A DNA stretch of 14,483 nt from Verrucomicrobia bacterium UBA673 (lineage in GTDB: Bacteria; Verrucomicrobiota; Verrucomicrobiia; Limisphaerales; UBA1096), in contig DBNL01000105.1 of assembly GCA_002299785.1 (NCBI GenBank), positions 1 to 14,483 of the forward strand, written 5' to 3'. Positions 1 to 7,002 of the stretch are shown in pieces. A program made the translations under genes and the position numbers. Every line of letters begins with the position of its first letter. Position 1 is the first letter of the stretch. Below the pieces are notes generated by a model that saw nothing but the letters and a program-made list of their open reading frames with translations, did not search any database and was not told where the DNA came from.

Positions 1-28
1 AAAAAAGGGGAAGCCGAACCAAAACTCC
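1..28 (-). terminator. Possible weak intrinsic terminator after the FAH-family gene
   Basis: On the minus strand, just past the stop at 35, the sequence reads GGGAG, then an 11-base spacer, then CTTCCC and at least six T residues up to the window edge. The stem is only four Watson-Crick pairs plus one G-T, so it is weak. Its position directly after a run of co-directional genes is what makes it plausible. The T tract may continue beyond the window. Confidence 0.3.
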
Positions 29-34
29 CAGCGG

Positions 35-790
35 CTACTTGACGCTGTTAACCAGCGGCGCCAAGCCTTGGATACGCACCTCGAGCGTGTCTTCGGACTC
101 GATCGGTCCGATTCCGGACGGCGTGCCGGTGAGAATGATGTCGCCAGGCAGCAGGGTCATGTTCGTCGAGATGAAGCTGACCAACTCCGAGCAACTGAAG
201 ATCATCTGCGCCGTGGAGGAGTTCTGGCAAAGCTGCCCGTTTTTGAACAACTGAATCGTAAGGCAATCGGGATCGATCTTGGTCTCGATGTACGGGCCAA
301 ACGGAGTGAAGGTGTCGAACGACTTGGCTCGCGCCCATTGGCTCTCGGAATTCTGGATAGTACGGTCGCTGATATCCTGCGCCGCCGTGTAGCCGAGGAT
401 ATAGCGGCTGGCCGCCTTCGGCGTGACGTTGCGTATGGTGCGGCCGATCACAATCGCCAACTCCGCCTCGTAATCGGTCCGGTGCTTCTCGAACGGGATT
501 TCAATTTTCCCTCCATCGGGCAGGATTGACTTGGGGGATTTTAGCCAGAAGAGCGGTGACTTGGGAATCTCGAGGCCGGACTCAGCGGCGTGGTCAGCGT
601 AGTTGAGCCCCACGGCGATGATCTTCGAGGGCTGAACCGGAACGAGCGTACGAAACCCTTTTTTTGGAATCGGCGTCTTTTGGAAGGATGGCGCGCCAAA
701 AATATCGCCCTTGAGCTTGTACAAGTCTCCATCGACGACCTTGGCGTAAAAGATATTATCCCCCTTCTGAAATAGCCCAATTGCTGCCAT
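35..790 (-). CDS. Fumarylacetoacetate hydrolase (FAH) family protein
   Basis: The 251-residue protein belongs to the FAH fold of metal-dependent enzymes that cleave or isomerise acylpyruvates and related 2-oxo acids. It has the compact single-domain size of YcgM/FAHD1-like members. Visible family motifs are GLNYADHAAE (61-70), YEAEL (107-111) and QDISDR (138-143), then KSFDTFTPFGP (156-166) and GDIILTGTPSGIG (216-228). Glu108, Glu110 and Asp139 match the expected divalent-metal ligands. The exact substrate cannot be read from sequence; acylpyruvate hydrolase, oxaloacetate decarboxylase/tautomerase and homoprotocatechuate-pathway isomerase are all possible. It lies 58 bp after the M16 peptidase pair in the same direction, with no obvious functional link. 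The ATG at 790 has no clear Shine-Dalgarno. A 10-base palindrome, TTGTTAACAA, sits at 800-809 upstream of the start; its role is unknown. Confidence 0.9.
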   Translation of the reverse strand: MAAIGLFQKGDNIFYAKVVDGDLYKLKGDIFGAPSFQKTPIPKKGFRTLVPVQPSKIIAVGLNYADHAAESGLEIPKSPLFWLKSPKSILPDGGKIEIPFEKHRTDYEAELAIVIGRTIRNVTPKAASRYILGYTAAQDISDRTIQNSESQWARAKSFDTFTPFGPYIETKIDPDCLTIQLFKNGQLCQNSSTAQMIFSCSELVSFISTNMTLLPGDIILTGTPSGIGPIESEDTLEVRIQGLAPLVNSVK

Positions 791-848
791 GGTGCGGCTT
801 TGTTAACAAGAGGTTCAGGCCGATGCAAGGAAAATAGGGTTTTTGGGC

Positions 849-2342
849 CTACTTCATGGGTTGCATCGTCAATGGATCGCGCATTGACAGCTCTTTCACC
901 CCGCCATTGGCTAAGCGGCCTAACTTCACCGGATGATCCGGGTGACCCTTCAGAATCTCCTCTTTTTGACCGACAATCAAGATGATCACTTGGCCAAGTT
1001 TGAGCCGCCGCTTGGCCACGCGCTGCACTGCAGCGATGTCCACCACCTCGATGTTGTCGCGGTAGTTCGCCCAGTAATCCGGCTGCTTGGCGTAGCGACC
1101 AATCATCTCGTCGCGGGCAAACGCCGAAACCACCTGCGACGCCGAGGCGAAATTGTTCGGGAACGTGTCGATGAACGACTTTTTCGCCGTTAGCAATTCC
1201 TCCGCGGTCACCGGTTCCCGTGTGATTCGCTCGATCTCCTCAAGCACGATCGAGGTCGCGAAGGCGACTGTACGCGACTTGGACTGGAACCCGGCGCGGA
1301 ACACCACTGGGTAATGCGCTCCCCCCGGAAACGCCGACCGCGCCGAGTAGGCCAGGCCCTCATCCGAGCGCACGCGGTTGGTGATGCGCGAGGTGAAGCC
1401 GCCGCCGCCGAGCACGTCGTTCATTATCTGGATCGCATAGTAGTCCGGGTCGTCCCAGCGGATACCCGGCATTATGATCGAAACGCGGCCCTGGTTCACA
1501 TCCTTATCGACAATATAGACTCCCGACTTGCCGTACTCCCGCTGCTGCGGCACCGGCGGCGTTTTTTTGCCAAGGTGCGGCCAGGCGGCGAACACTCCAT
1601 CGAGCCGCTTGAGCATCGCTTCGCGATCGAAGTCGCCGCTGATCGACACGATGAAGTTTCGTGGATGCACCCACTCGTGGTGGAACGTCAAAAGATCCTC
1701 CCGTCGAATTCTCTCCAGCGACGCGGCCGTCGTGTGACGGTTGAACCAAAAGTCCTCGCCGTACGCGAGGAAGTTGCGTTCCCTCGACTCGATGTTTTTT
1801 GAGTCGTCGTTGCGCTGCTTCAGCCCCTGCAACGCTTGGATCTTGCGCAGAGCCAGTTTGTCCTCCTGAAAACTCGGCGCGGCCAGCACAGCCCGCAAAA
1901 TCTCAAAGCCGCGATCGACGTCCTTCGACAGCAGATTCAGGCTCACGCTGCCGTTTAAACCCCCAAAACTGCTCGAAAGCCTTGCAGCGAGAAACTCCAG
2001 TTCCTCGTCCAGTTCGTCCGCCGGCGAGGACGGAATCCCGCCTCGTGCCATCAGTGAACCAGTTAGGCCAGCCAAGCCCTCCTTGCCTTTCGGATCGAGA
2101 TAGCTGCCGCCGCGGATGTTCACCGACAGGTCAATCAGCGGCCGTTCGCGATCAGGGTAAATGTAAACAACCGCGCCTGATTCCAACTCCACACGGTAGT
2201 CGACCGGGGTTGGAGCATCATAAATTAGTGGCGGGAATATCAACTTCTCCGGTCGGTCCGGAATCTCCTGCGTCTGGCCAAGCGCCAGCCCAAGGACCCC
2301 AACCAAGCAGAGCGCCATATTTTGCTTCATCGATAAATTCAT
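849..2342 (-). CDS. M16-family peptidase-like subunit, zinc site lost (secreted)
   Basis: The 497-residue protein has the two-domain M16 (pitrilysin/mitochondrial processing peptidase) architecture: an N-terminal domain at about 45-215 and an M16 C-terminal domain at about 215-400. The zinc motif HxxEH is absent. The aligned stretch (89-98) reads GLAGLTGSLM, so the three key positions are Gly92, Gly95 and Ser96, and this chain should not be catalytic. It keeps the Arg/Tyr substrate-binding pair of the C-terminal domain in RVRSDEGLAY (Arg325, Tyr332). The N-terminus has a signal peptide (Lys6, hydrophobic 8-20, probable cleavage after LALG), so it should act in the envelope. AAGGAA stands 8-9 bases before the ATG at 2342 and supports that start; a second ATG four codons later is possible. 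It lies 16 bp after the zinc-bearing M16 gene, which is its likely heterodimer partner. Confidence 0.9.
   Translation of the reverse strand: MNLSMKQNMALCLVGVLGLALGQTQEIPDRPEKLIFPPLIYDAPTPVDYRVELESGAVVYIYPDRERPLIDLSVNIRGGSYLDPKGKEGLAGLTGSLMARGGIPSSPADELDEELEFLAARLSSSFGGLNGSVSLNLLSKDVDRGFEILRAVLAAPSFQEDKLALRKIQALQGLKQRNDDSKNIESRERNFLAYGEDFWFNRHTTAASLERIRREDLLTFHHEWVHPRNFIVSISGDFDREAMLKRLDGVFAAWPHLGKKTPPVPQQREYGKSGVYIVDKDVNQGRVSIIMPGIRWDDPDYYAIQIMNDVLGGGGFTSRITNRVRSDEGLAYSARSAFPGGAHYPVVFRAGFQSKSRTVAFATSIVLEEIERITREPVTAEELLTAKKSFIDTFPNNFASASQVVSAFARDEMIGRYAKQPDYWANYRDNIEVVDIAAVQRVAKRRLKLGQVIILIVGQKEEILKGHPDHPVKLGRLANGGVKELSMRDPLTMQPMK
988..999. repeat. ACTTGGCCAAGT palindrome (12 bp) inside the M16 subunit gene
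   Basis: This is a perfect 12-base palindrome around the core TTGGCCAA. Here it is read as CTT-GGC-CAA, giving Leu-Gly-Gln, a different frame from the miaB copy. A second TGGCCA lies 22 bases away at 1013-1018. By hand I count 26 TGGCCA hexamers in the whole window, nine of them extended to TTGGCCAA. Confidence 0.85.
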
Positions 2343-2358
2343 TTTTGTTGTTCCTTGA

Positions 2359-4116
2359 TTATTTGCTCAATTCGGCTATTCGCTCAGCCACTTTCAACAT
2401 TATGATTTTCATCAGGCCCTGCTGCTTGCCATCAGCTTGCCCAAGCTGGGCCTCCATCGTCTGCAACTGTTCCTGCAGTTGCTCGAGGTTTACCTCCGAC
2501 TTGATCTGATTGGCGATACGGCGCACTACCGCCTGTTGTTCGCCACTCAACCCGGCCAGCGCAGAGTCGTCCGGTATATTCGCTCCTGCCTTCCGCGTGA
2601 ATGTCGCTACGGTGCGATTTTTTTTTGTAAGATATTTTTGAGCCACGCGCCGGATGTCCTCCACCGTGACCTCTAGAATACTCGGGATTTCTGTATTGAT
2701 CGATTTCCAGTCGCCACCTCCTTCATACTGAATCAATTGCACCAGAAGATGAAAGTTCGACGAAGCACGGCGCACTGCCATCGCAGCGAAATTATTTTTA
2801 ACTTTCTGTAACTCTCGCGCGGAGACTGGCTCGTTCTTCAATCGCTCAACCTCTGCGTAAATCGCCGCCTCGACGTCGCCCGGTGTTTTCGGCTCCTTCG
2901 CCTCACCGCCGATATTGAACATACCGGCATACTTTCGCTCCATTTGATGGGCGAAGGCCGACGTAGCCACTTCGTCGCCAAGCACGAGCGCCTTGTGTAA
3001 CCGACCGGAGCGGCCGGACAATACAGCCGCGAGCACCTCCAAGGCGTAGGCGTCGGGATGCCCCGCTGCCGGCGTATGCCACAGGATGTCCACCTGCGGA
3101 TTGGCCTCCGCCTCAGCGTTCATTCGCTTCTCAACTTTCTGTGCCACTTCCTCGGTAACAACCTCGGGAGGATTCCGTTTGCCTCGCGAGATGCGCTCGA
3201 AGTAGCGCTCGCAGAGTTTGGCCGCATCGTCGGCCTTAAAGTCGCCAACAAGTATTAGAGTGATATTTTGAGGCGCATAGTGGAGAGCATAAAACTCGTC
3301 TGCCTGCGCCTTGGTGATGGCAGGGATATCTGACGGCCAACCGATCACTGGCCAGCCGTACGGGTGCGACTCCCAGAACATCGCCTCGAGAGATTCCTGA
3401 AATTTACCAAGCGGCGTGGACTCGGTACGCATGCGCCGCTCCTCGAAAACCACGTCTCGCTCGGCGTAAAACTCGCGGAATACCGGCCTCAACAGCCGCT
3501 CCGACTCCATCCACGCCCAAAGCTCGAGCTTGTTCGCCGGCACTGTAATGAAGTAGCCGGTCATATCGTTGGACGTGAAGGCATTCATGCCAGACGCACC
3601 GGCTGTGGTATAGATGCGGTCGAACTCATTCTTGACGAGCACATCGCGCTGCGCGGCGATCAGTTCCTTGAACTCGACCTCAAGTTCGCGGTAGCGCTTG
3701 GTCTTGTTTTCCGGCTTGGCAATGTCGTCGATCTCGCCGCGCCGCAGGGCCAGCCGCATCTTAGCCTCCTCCCGGCGCATGGCATCGCGGACCACTTCCT
3801 GCTGATCAATGATCTCGGCGTCACGCTTGGCATCGCTCGTGCCGATGGTCGGCGTGCCCTTGAACATCATGTGCTCGAAGAGGTGCGCAATGCCGGTGAT
3901 GCCAGGGCGCTCGTTGACACTGCCAACGCGCGCCACCCATCCACCGGCGATGACCGGCGAGTGGTGGCGCTCGACCATGAGCAGTTTCATGCCGTTGGAG
4001 AGCGTGCGCTCGTCAACCGGCACTTGCTGCGCCTGGCCAAGCGCCACTCCGGCAAGGGTGATTGCCAAGCCAAGCGCCTTGCTGTGGGGTCGTTGTATTC
4101 CTATTTTTGATTTCAC
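2359..4116 (-). CDS. M16-family zinc metallopeptidase, catalytic subunit (secreted)
   Basis: With a GTG start at 4116 the protein has 585 residues and begins MKSKIGIQRP followed by a hydrophobic stretch ending VALGQAQQ, a typical signal peptide. The frame stays open upstream to 4293, but that would overlap the preceding gene by about 120 bases and bury the signal peptide, so I reject it. The zinc motif HLFEH is at 78-82 inside GITGIAHLFEHMMFKG. The distal Glu ligand is probably Glu225 in DVVFEERRMR. About 65 charged, probably helical residues (roughly 100-165) separate the motif from the conserved ASGMNAFTSNDMT block. The M16 C-terminal domain follows from about 255 (YAPQNITLILVGDF). The C-terminal 65 residues form a Gln- and Glu-rich, coiled-coil-like tail. 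The C-terminal domain lacks the usual GLAY of the Arg/Tyr pair, which the next gene supplies. An A9 run on the coding strand near 2628-2636 encodes Lys-Lys-Asn. Confidence 0.92.
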   Translation of the reverse strand: MKSKIGIQRPHSKALGLAITLAGVALGQAQQVPVDERTLSNGMKLLMVERHHSPVIAGGWVARVGSVNERPGITGIAHLFEHMMFKGTPTIGTSDAKRDAEIIDQQEVVRDAMRREEAKMRLALRRGEIDDIAKPENKTKRYRELEVEFKELIAAQRDVLVKNEFDRIYTTAGASGMNAFTSNDMTGYFITVPANKLELWAWMESERLLRPVFREFYAERDVVFEERRMRTESTPLGKFQESLEAMFWESHPYGWPVIGWPSDIPAITKAQADEFYALHYAPQNITLILVGDFKADDAAKLCERYFERISRGKRNPPEVVTEEVAQKVEKRMNAEAEANPQVDILWHTPAAGHPDAYALEVLAAVLSGRSGRLHKALVLGDEVATSAFAHQMERKYAGMFNIGGEAKEPKTPGDVEAAIYAEVERLKNEPVSARELQKVKNNFAAMAVRRASSNFHLLVQLIQYEGGGDWKSINTEIPSILEVTVEDIRRVAQKYLTKKNRTVATFTRKAGANIPDDSALAGLSGEQQAVVRRIANQIKSEVNLEQLQEQLQTMEAQLGQADGKQQGLMKIIMLKVAERIAELSK

Positions 4117-4172
4117 AGTTAAATCGCTGCTGTCTGCTAAATGACTGCCTCCGTCCGACCAATCCCAATCCC

Positions 4173-4865
4173 TCAGTTCGCAGCCGCGTCTGGGATGTCG
4201 AACACCGTCAGGCCAAGCACGATCAGCATAATCCCGAATATCAGTTGAAACCAGACCTTGGCCGCAAGCCAGCGCGGCTTGGCCAGCATCCACTGGATCA
4301 TATCACGCATGCGCCACGGCGAGATCACCATCCACATCGACATGACGATGATCATGTACGCCCAAACGGCGAACACCAGTCGCCACTCCCACATATGCGC
4401 CACCGGCGTGTCGAGCATGTAGTGGCGCTGCGTGTCGAGCATCAGCTTGGCTAACAGCAGCATGAAAACAGCCAGGCCGCGCACCGCCAAAAAATCCCGC
4501 AGATAAATGCAAGAGCCGATCCCCACCGCGCCGAAGCCAATGTAAAACCAATGCTTGATTTCCCGATAGTCCGCCATGTCCTCAGATTTTATGTTCCAGA
4601 GAAACCAAGCAGTGGCGGCAAGAATCAACACGTAGCCGGGCGCGTTAGCACGGGGAAACGCACGCATCACCTGGCCAACCGCAGCCGGCCTGGCCAAGCT
4701 ATAGCCCGAGAGTGTCACCAGGCACACGCCAAGTAAAATCGACAAGTTGGCCAGGCTGATCACATTGGTCATCTCGATGCCGATGTAAAGAAACACGCCG
4801 ACAAATGCCAATAGGAAAACAAACAGCGGTAGCGTCGCCGCCGACTCTTTTGTTTGTTCTTTCAC
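4173..4865 (-). CDS. Multi-pass membrane protein of unknown function
   Basis: I do not recognise a family for this 230-residue protein. It has about seven hydrophobic helices: 12-30, 34-56, 76-92, 106-121, 128-144, 160-182 and 203-222. The loop at 145-161 is rich in His, Asp, Arg and Trp (TQRHYMLD, HMWEWR), and the segment 176-195 is full of Met and Trp. There is no signal peptide, no Cys-rich motif and no transporter signature that I can name. The start is GTG at 4865, three bases after the miaB stop, so translation is probably coupled to miaB. The next gene, the secreted M16 peptidase, begins 56 bp downstream. That position suggests an envelope role, but this is only a guess from context. 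Codon use looks like its neighbours. Confidence 0.8.
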   Translation of the reverse strand: MKEQTKESAATLPLFVFLLAFVGVFLYIGIEMTNVISLANLSILLGVCLVTLSGYSLARPAAVGQVMRAFPRANAPGYVLILAATAWFLWNIKSEDMADYREIKHWFYIGFGAVGIGSCIYLRDFLAVRGLAVFMLLLAKLMLDTQRHYMLDTPVAHMWEWRLVFAVWAYMIIVMSMWMVISPWRMRDMIQWMLAKPRWLAAKVWFQLIFGIMLIVLGLTVFDIPDAAAN

Positions 4866-4868
4866 GAG

Positions 4869-6227
4869 TCAGTTTAAATTCACGATCGCCGGGTCGCCGT
4901 AAAGGGTAAACGAGCCGTTGCGGGTGATTTTTAATTCCATCAGCTCTCCGCGGAACCGATTGCCGCCTTCGAACACCACGATCTTGTTACACCGCGTACG
5001 CCCCTCCATCCGGGCGGCATTGCGGCGGCTTGGCCCCTCGACGAGTACCTCCATCGTTTTGCCAACAAATCTCTCATATCGTCTGGTCCCCATCTCATCG
5101 ATCGCCGCAAGCACCATCGCGTGCCGCTGCTCGATCAACTCCCTCGGCAGTTGATTCTCCATTGCGGCCGCCGGCGTATCGCGGCGTGTGGAGTACTTGA
5201 AAACAAATGCATTGTCGAACTGAACCTCGCGGCAGAGCGACATCGTCGCCTCAAACTCCTCCTCCGTCTCGCCGGGAAACCCGACGATGATGTCCGTAGT
5301 GACGCCGATGCCCGGCCTGATGGCACGCAGCTTCCGAACGATCTCCAAAAAACGCTCGCGCGTATAGCCGCGGTGCATCCGCTTGAGCATCGCGTCGCTG
5401 CCACTCTGCACCGGAATGTGGGCGCTTTCGCAGAGCTTGGCCAAGCGCCCGTAAGCCTCGATCAAATCGTCTCCGTAGCCCTTGGGGTGCGGCGAAGTGA
5501 AGCGAATCCGGTCTAGCCCGTCTATTCCGTGCACCGCCTCGATCAACTGCACGAACGCCGACTTGCCGTCCCGATCGCCGATCTCACGGCGGCCGTAGCT
5601 CGTCACGATCTGACCAAGCAACGTCACCTCGCGCACGCCACGGTTCACCAACTCGCGGCACTCGCTGACGATGTCGGCGATCGACCGACTTCTCTCCCTC
5701 CCACGCGTGTCCGGCACAATGCAGAACGTGCAAAACTGGTTGCACCCCTGCATGATGCTGACGAACGAAGTGACCGGTTTTTTGTCGCTTGCGCCGTTGA
5801 GCAGATGCTCCCGGATCGTTGCCTCGCTGCCCTTCTCCTCGTCGATATCGACCACTCCCCCGGCGCGACCGGCTAGCAGGTCCCCGATGTGATCGGCTGT
5901 GCGATGAAATTTTTGCGTGCCAACCACAAGGTCCACGTCCGGGAGCTTATCGATCAACTCCTGTCCACGGCTCTGCGCCATACAGCCCATGAATCCCAGC
6001 ACAGCCTTGCGGTTTTTCGAGCGCAACTGCCCCGCGACGTGGCTCATTTTGCCGAGCGCCTTCTGCTCGGCGGCATCTCGCACACTGCAAGTGTTGAGCA
6101 GGATGACATCCGCCTTCAACGCATCGGCCGTCATGCTGTAGCCCTTGGCCACCAACTGCGCCGCGACCGCCTCGGAGTCGCGCTCGTTCATCTGGCAACC
6201 GTAAGTTTTTATAAAGACACTTGGCAT
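4869..6227 (-). CDS. miaB: tRNA-2-methylthio-N6-dimethylallyladenosine synthase
   Basis: MiaB is a radical-SAM methylthiotransferase that converts i6A37 to ms2i6A37 in tRNAs reading codons that start with U. From the ATG at 6227 the protein has 452 residues and begins MPSVFIKTYGCQMNERDSE, the standard MiaB opening. The frame extends six codons further to a TTG at 6245 that overlaps the apt stop, so I prefer the ATG. The N-terminal MTTase domain holds the auxiliary cluster cysteines Cys11, Cys47 and Cys82. The radical-SAM motif CNQFCTFC gives Cys162, Cys166 and Cys169. A C-terminal TRAM-like domain covers about 385-450. The usual GQNVNSYG reads GQIVTSYG here, with two conserved Asn replaced (207 and 209); the rest is canonical and separates it from RimO and MtaB. 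It lies 14 bp after apt and three bases before the membrane-protein gene. Confidence 0.95.
   Translation of the reverse strand: MPSVFIKTYGCQMNERDSEAVAAQLVAKGYSMTADALKADVILLNTCSVRDAAEQKALGKMSHVAGQLRSKNRKAVLGFMGCMAQSRGQELIDKLPDVDLVVGTQKFHRTADHIGDLLAGRAGGVVDIDEEKGSEATIREHLLNGASDKKPVTSFVSIMQGCNQFCTFCIVPDTRGRERSRSIADIVSECRELVNRGVREVTLLGQIVTSYGRREIGDRDGKSAFVQLIEAVHGIDGLDRIRFTSPHPKGYGDDLIEAYGRLAKLCESAHIPVQSGSDAMLKRMHRGYTRERFLEIVRKLRAIRPGIGVTTDIIVGFPGETEEEFEATMSLCREVQFDNAFVFKYSTRRDTPAAAMENQLPRELIEQRHAMVLAAIDEMGTRRYERFVGKTMEVLVEGPSRRNAARMEGRTRCNKIVVFEGGNRFRGELMELKITRNGSFTLYGDPAIVNLN
5435..5446. repeat. GCTTGGCCAAGC palindrome (12 bp) inside miaB
   Basis: This is a perfect 12-base palindrome containing the recurrent core TTGGCCAA. 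In the miaB reading frame it falls as TTG-GCC-AAG, giving Leu-Ala-Lys. Confidence 0.85.
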
Positions 6228-6241
6228 CCGCTGCTCACTTA

Positions 6242-6778
6242 TCAATACCTCACCAGCGACCGCACCGGCGCGGCGCCAATTTTGGCCCGGCCGGCAAGAA
6301 AGCTCAGCTCGATGAAAAACACCACCTCTACCACCTGCCCGCCGGCCCTGACTACGACGTTTGCCGCCGCCGCCGCCGTGCCGCCCGTGGCCAACAGATC
6401 ATCCACCAACAGCACACGTTGGCCCGCCGAAACGGCGTCGGTGTGGATGGCAATGGTGTTACTGCCGTACTCAAGTTCGTAGCTCTCCTCGATGATTTTC
6501 CACGGCAACTTGCCCTTTTTGCGGATCGGCACAAATCCCACGCCCAACTCGCGGGCCATCGCCGCACCGAAAATAAAGCCGCGCGCATCGATCCCGGCGA
6601 CGACGTCCACCGTATCAGCCGAGTGCCCGCAGAGCAGGTGGCTGATGCAGCCGTCGAGCAACCGGGCGTCAGCCAGCACCGGCGTGATGTCCTTGAATTG
6701 AATCCCCTCCTCGGGGAAATCTGGCACGTTGCGGATCCCCGCCTGCAATTCCTCCAGCGTGACGTCGGTCGAAGCCAT
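6242..6778 (-). CDS. apt: Adenine phosphoribosyltransferase
   Basis: Apt salvages adenine by joining it to PRPP to give AMP and pyrophosphate in the cytosol. From the ATG at 6778 the protein has 178 residues, the usual size for the family, and begins MASTDVTLEELQAGIRNVPDFP. The PRPP-binding loop RVLLVDDLLATGGTA is at 121-135. Other family landmarks are the FPEEGIQFKDITP block (21-33), DARGFIFG (64-71) and RKKGKLPW (87-93). The frame stays open far upstream to 7096, but that part runs antisense to the guaB start and has no similarity to Apt, so I do not include it. The gene begins 38 bp after the stop of the sigma-factor remnant and ends 14 bp before miaB. No clear Shine-Dalgarno is seen. Confidence 0.95.
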   Translation of the reverse strand: MASTDVTLEELQAGIRNVPDFPEEGIQFKDITPVLADARLLDGCISHLLCGHSADTVDVVAGIDARGFIFGAAMARELGVGFVPIRKKGKLPWKIIEESYELEYGSNTIAIHTDAVSAGQRVLLVDDLLATGGTAAAAANVVVRAGGQVVEVVFFIELSFLAGRAKIGAAPVRSLVRY

Positions 6779-6796
6779 GACGGGCAATGTCTCTGT

Positions 6797-6804
6797 TTGG
6801 CCAA
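6797..6804. repeat. TTGGCCAA palindrome in the apt leader
   Basis: This octamer lies in the noncoding gap between the sigma-factor remnant (stop at 6817) and the apt start (6778). It is the only TTGGCCAA of the window outside an intact coding region, which shows that the element is not tied to protein sequence. Confidence 0.75.
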
Positions 6805-6816
6805 CCGCCGTCGAGT

Positions 6817-6948
6817 TTATTGCGCTGAAGCCTCGAGTTGATCGAGGGCTTTTCGGAGCTTTCCCAGGGCGCCGTTCTGCAACTGGCGCATCCGCTCGTG
6901 CGTGAAGCCGAACCGGTGGCCGATCTCCTCGAGCGCGGGTAAAAGCGC
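6817..6948 (-). pseudogene. Sigma-70 region 4 remnant (3' end of a sigma factor gene)
   Basis: The last 43 codons of a short open frame read ALLPALEEIGHRFGFTHE and then RMRQLQNGALGKLRKALDQL before a TAA at 6817. This matches region 4.2 of group 1/2 sigma-70 factors, the helix-turn-helix that contacts the -35 element: the pattern LEEIG-x2-F-x2-T-x-ER-x-RQ-x4-AL-x-KLR is intact. Region 4.1 and everything upstream are missing. Codons before about 6940 show no sigma similarity in this frame, and within about 55 bp the divergent guaB coding region begins. I read it as the surviving 3' end of a deleted or rearranged sigma gene that once preceded apt. The frame could start as far upstream as 7017 (TTG), but I doubt that it is translated. 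Confidence 0.75.
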
Positions 6949-7002
6949 GCAAGAAAAAAGAAACAGCTTGCCAGCGCCCCCCCGGATCATGGACAGTCGG
7001 AC

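Noticed and set aside
3364..4110. Open frame of 248 codons on the plus strand opposite the catalytic M16 gene
   Set aside because: It is antisense to the HLFEH-containing domain; the predicted protein is His/Arg/Leu-rich without a motif.
4117..4293. Longer start for the catalytic M16 gene
   Set aside because: It would overlap the membrane-protein gene and place 59 unrelated residues before an obvious signal peptide that begins at the GTG at 4116.
6830..6850. Hairpin CCTCGA/TCGAGG as a terminator or attenuator in the apt-guaB gap
   Set aside because: The stem is six base pairs, lies in the last codons of the sigma remnant (Leu-Glu) and lacks a following T run on the minus strand. It is probably incidental.
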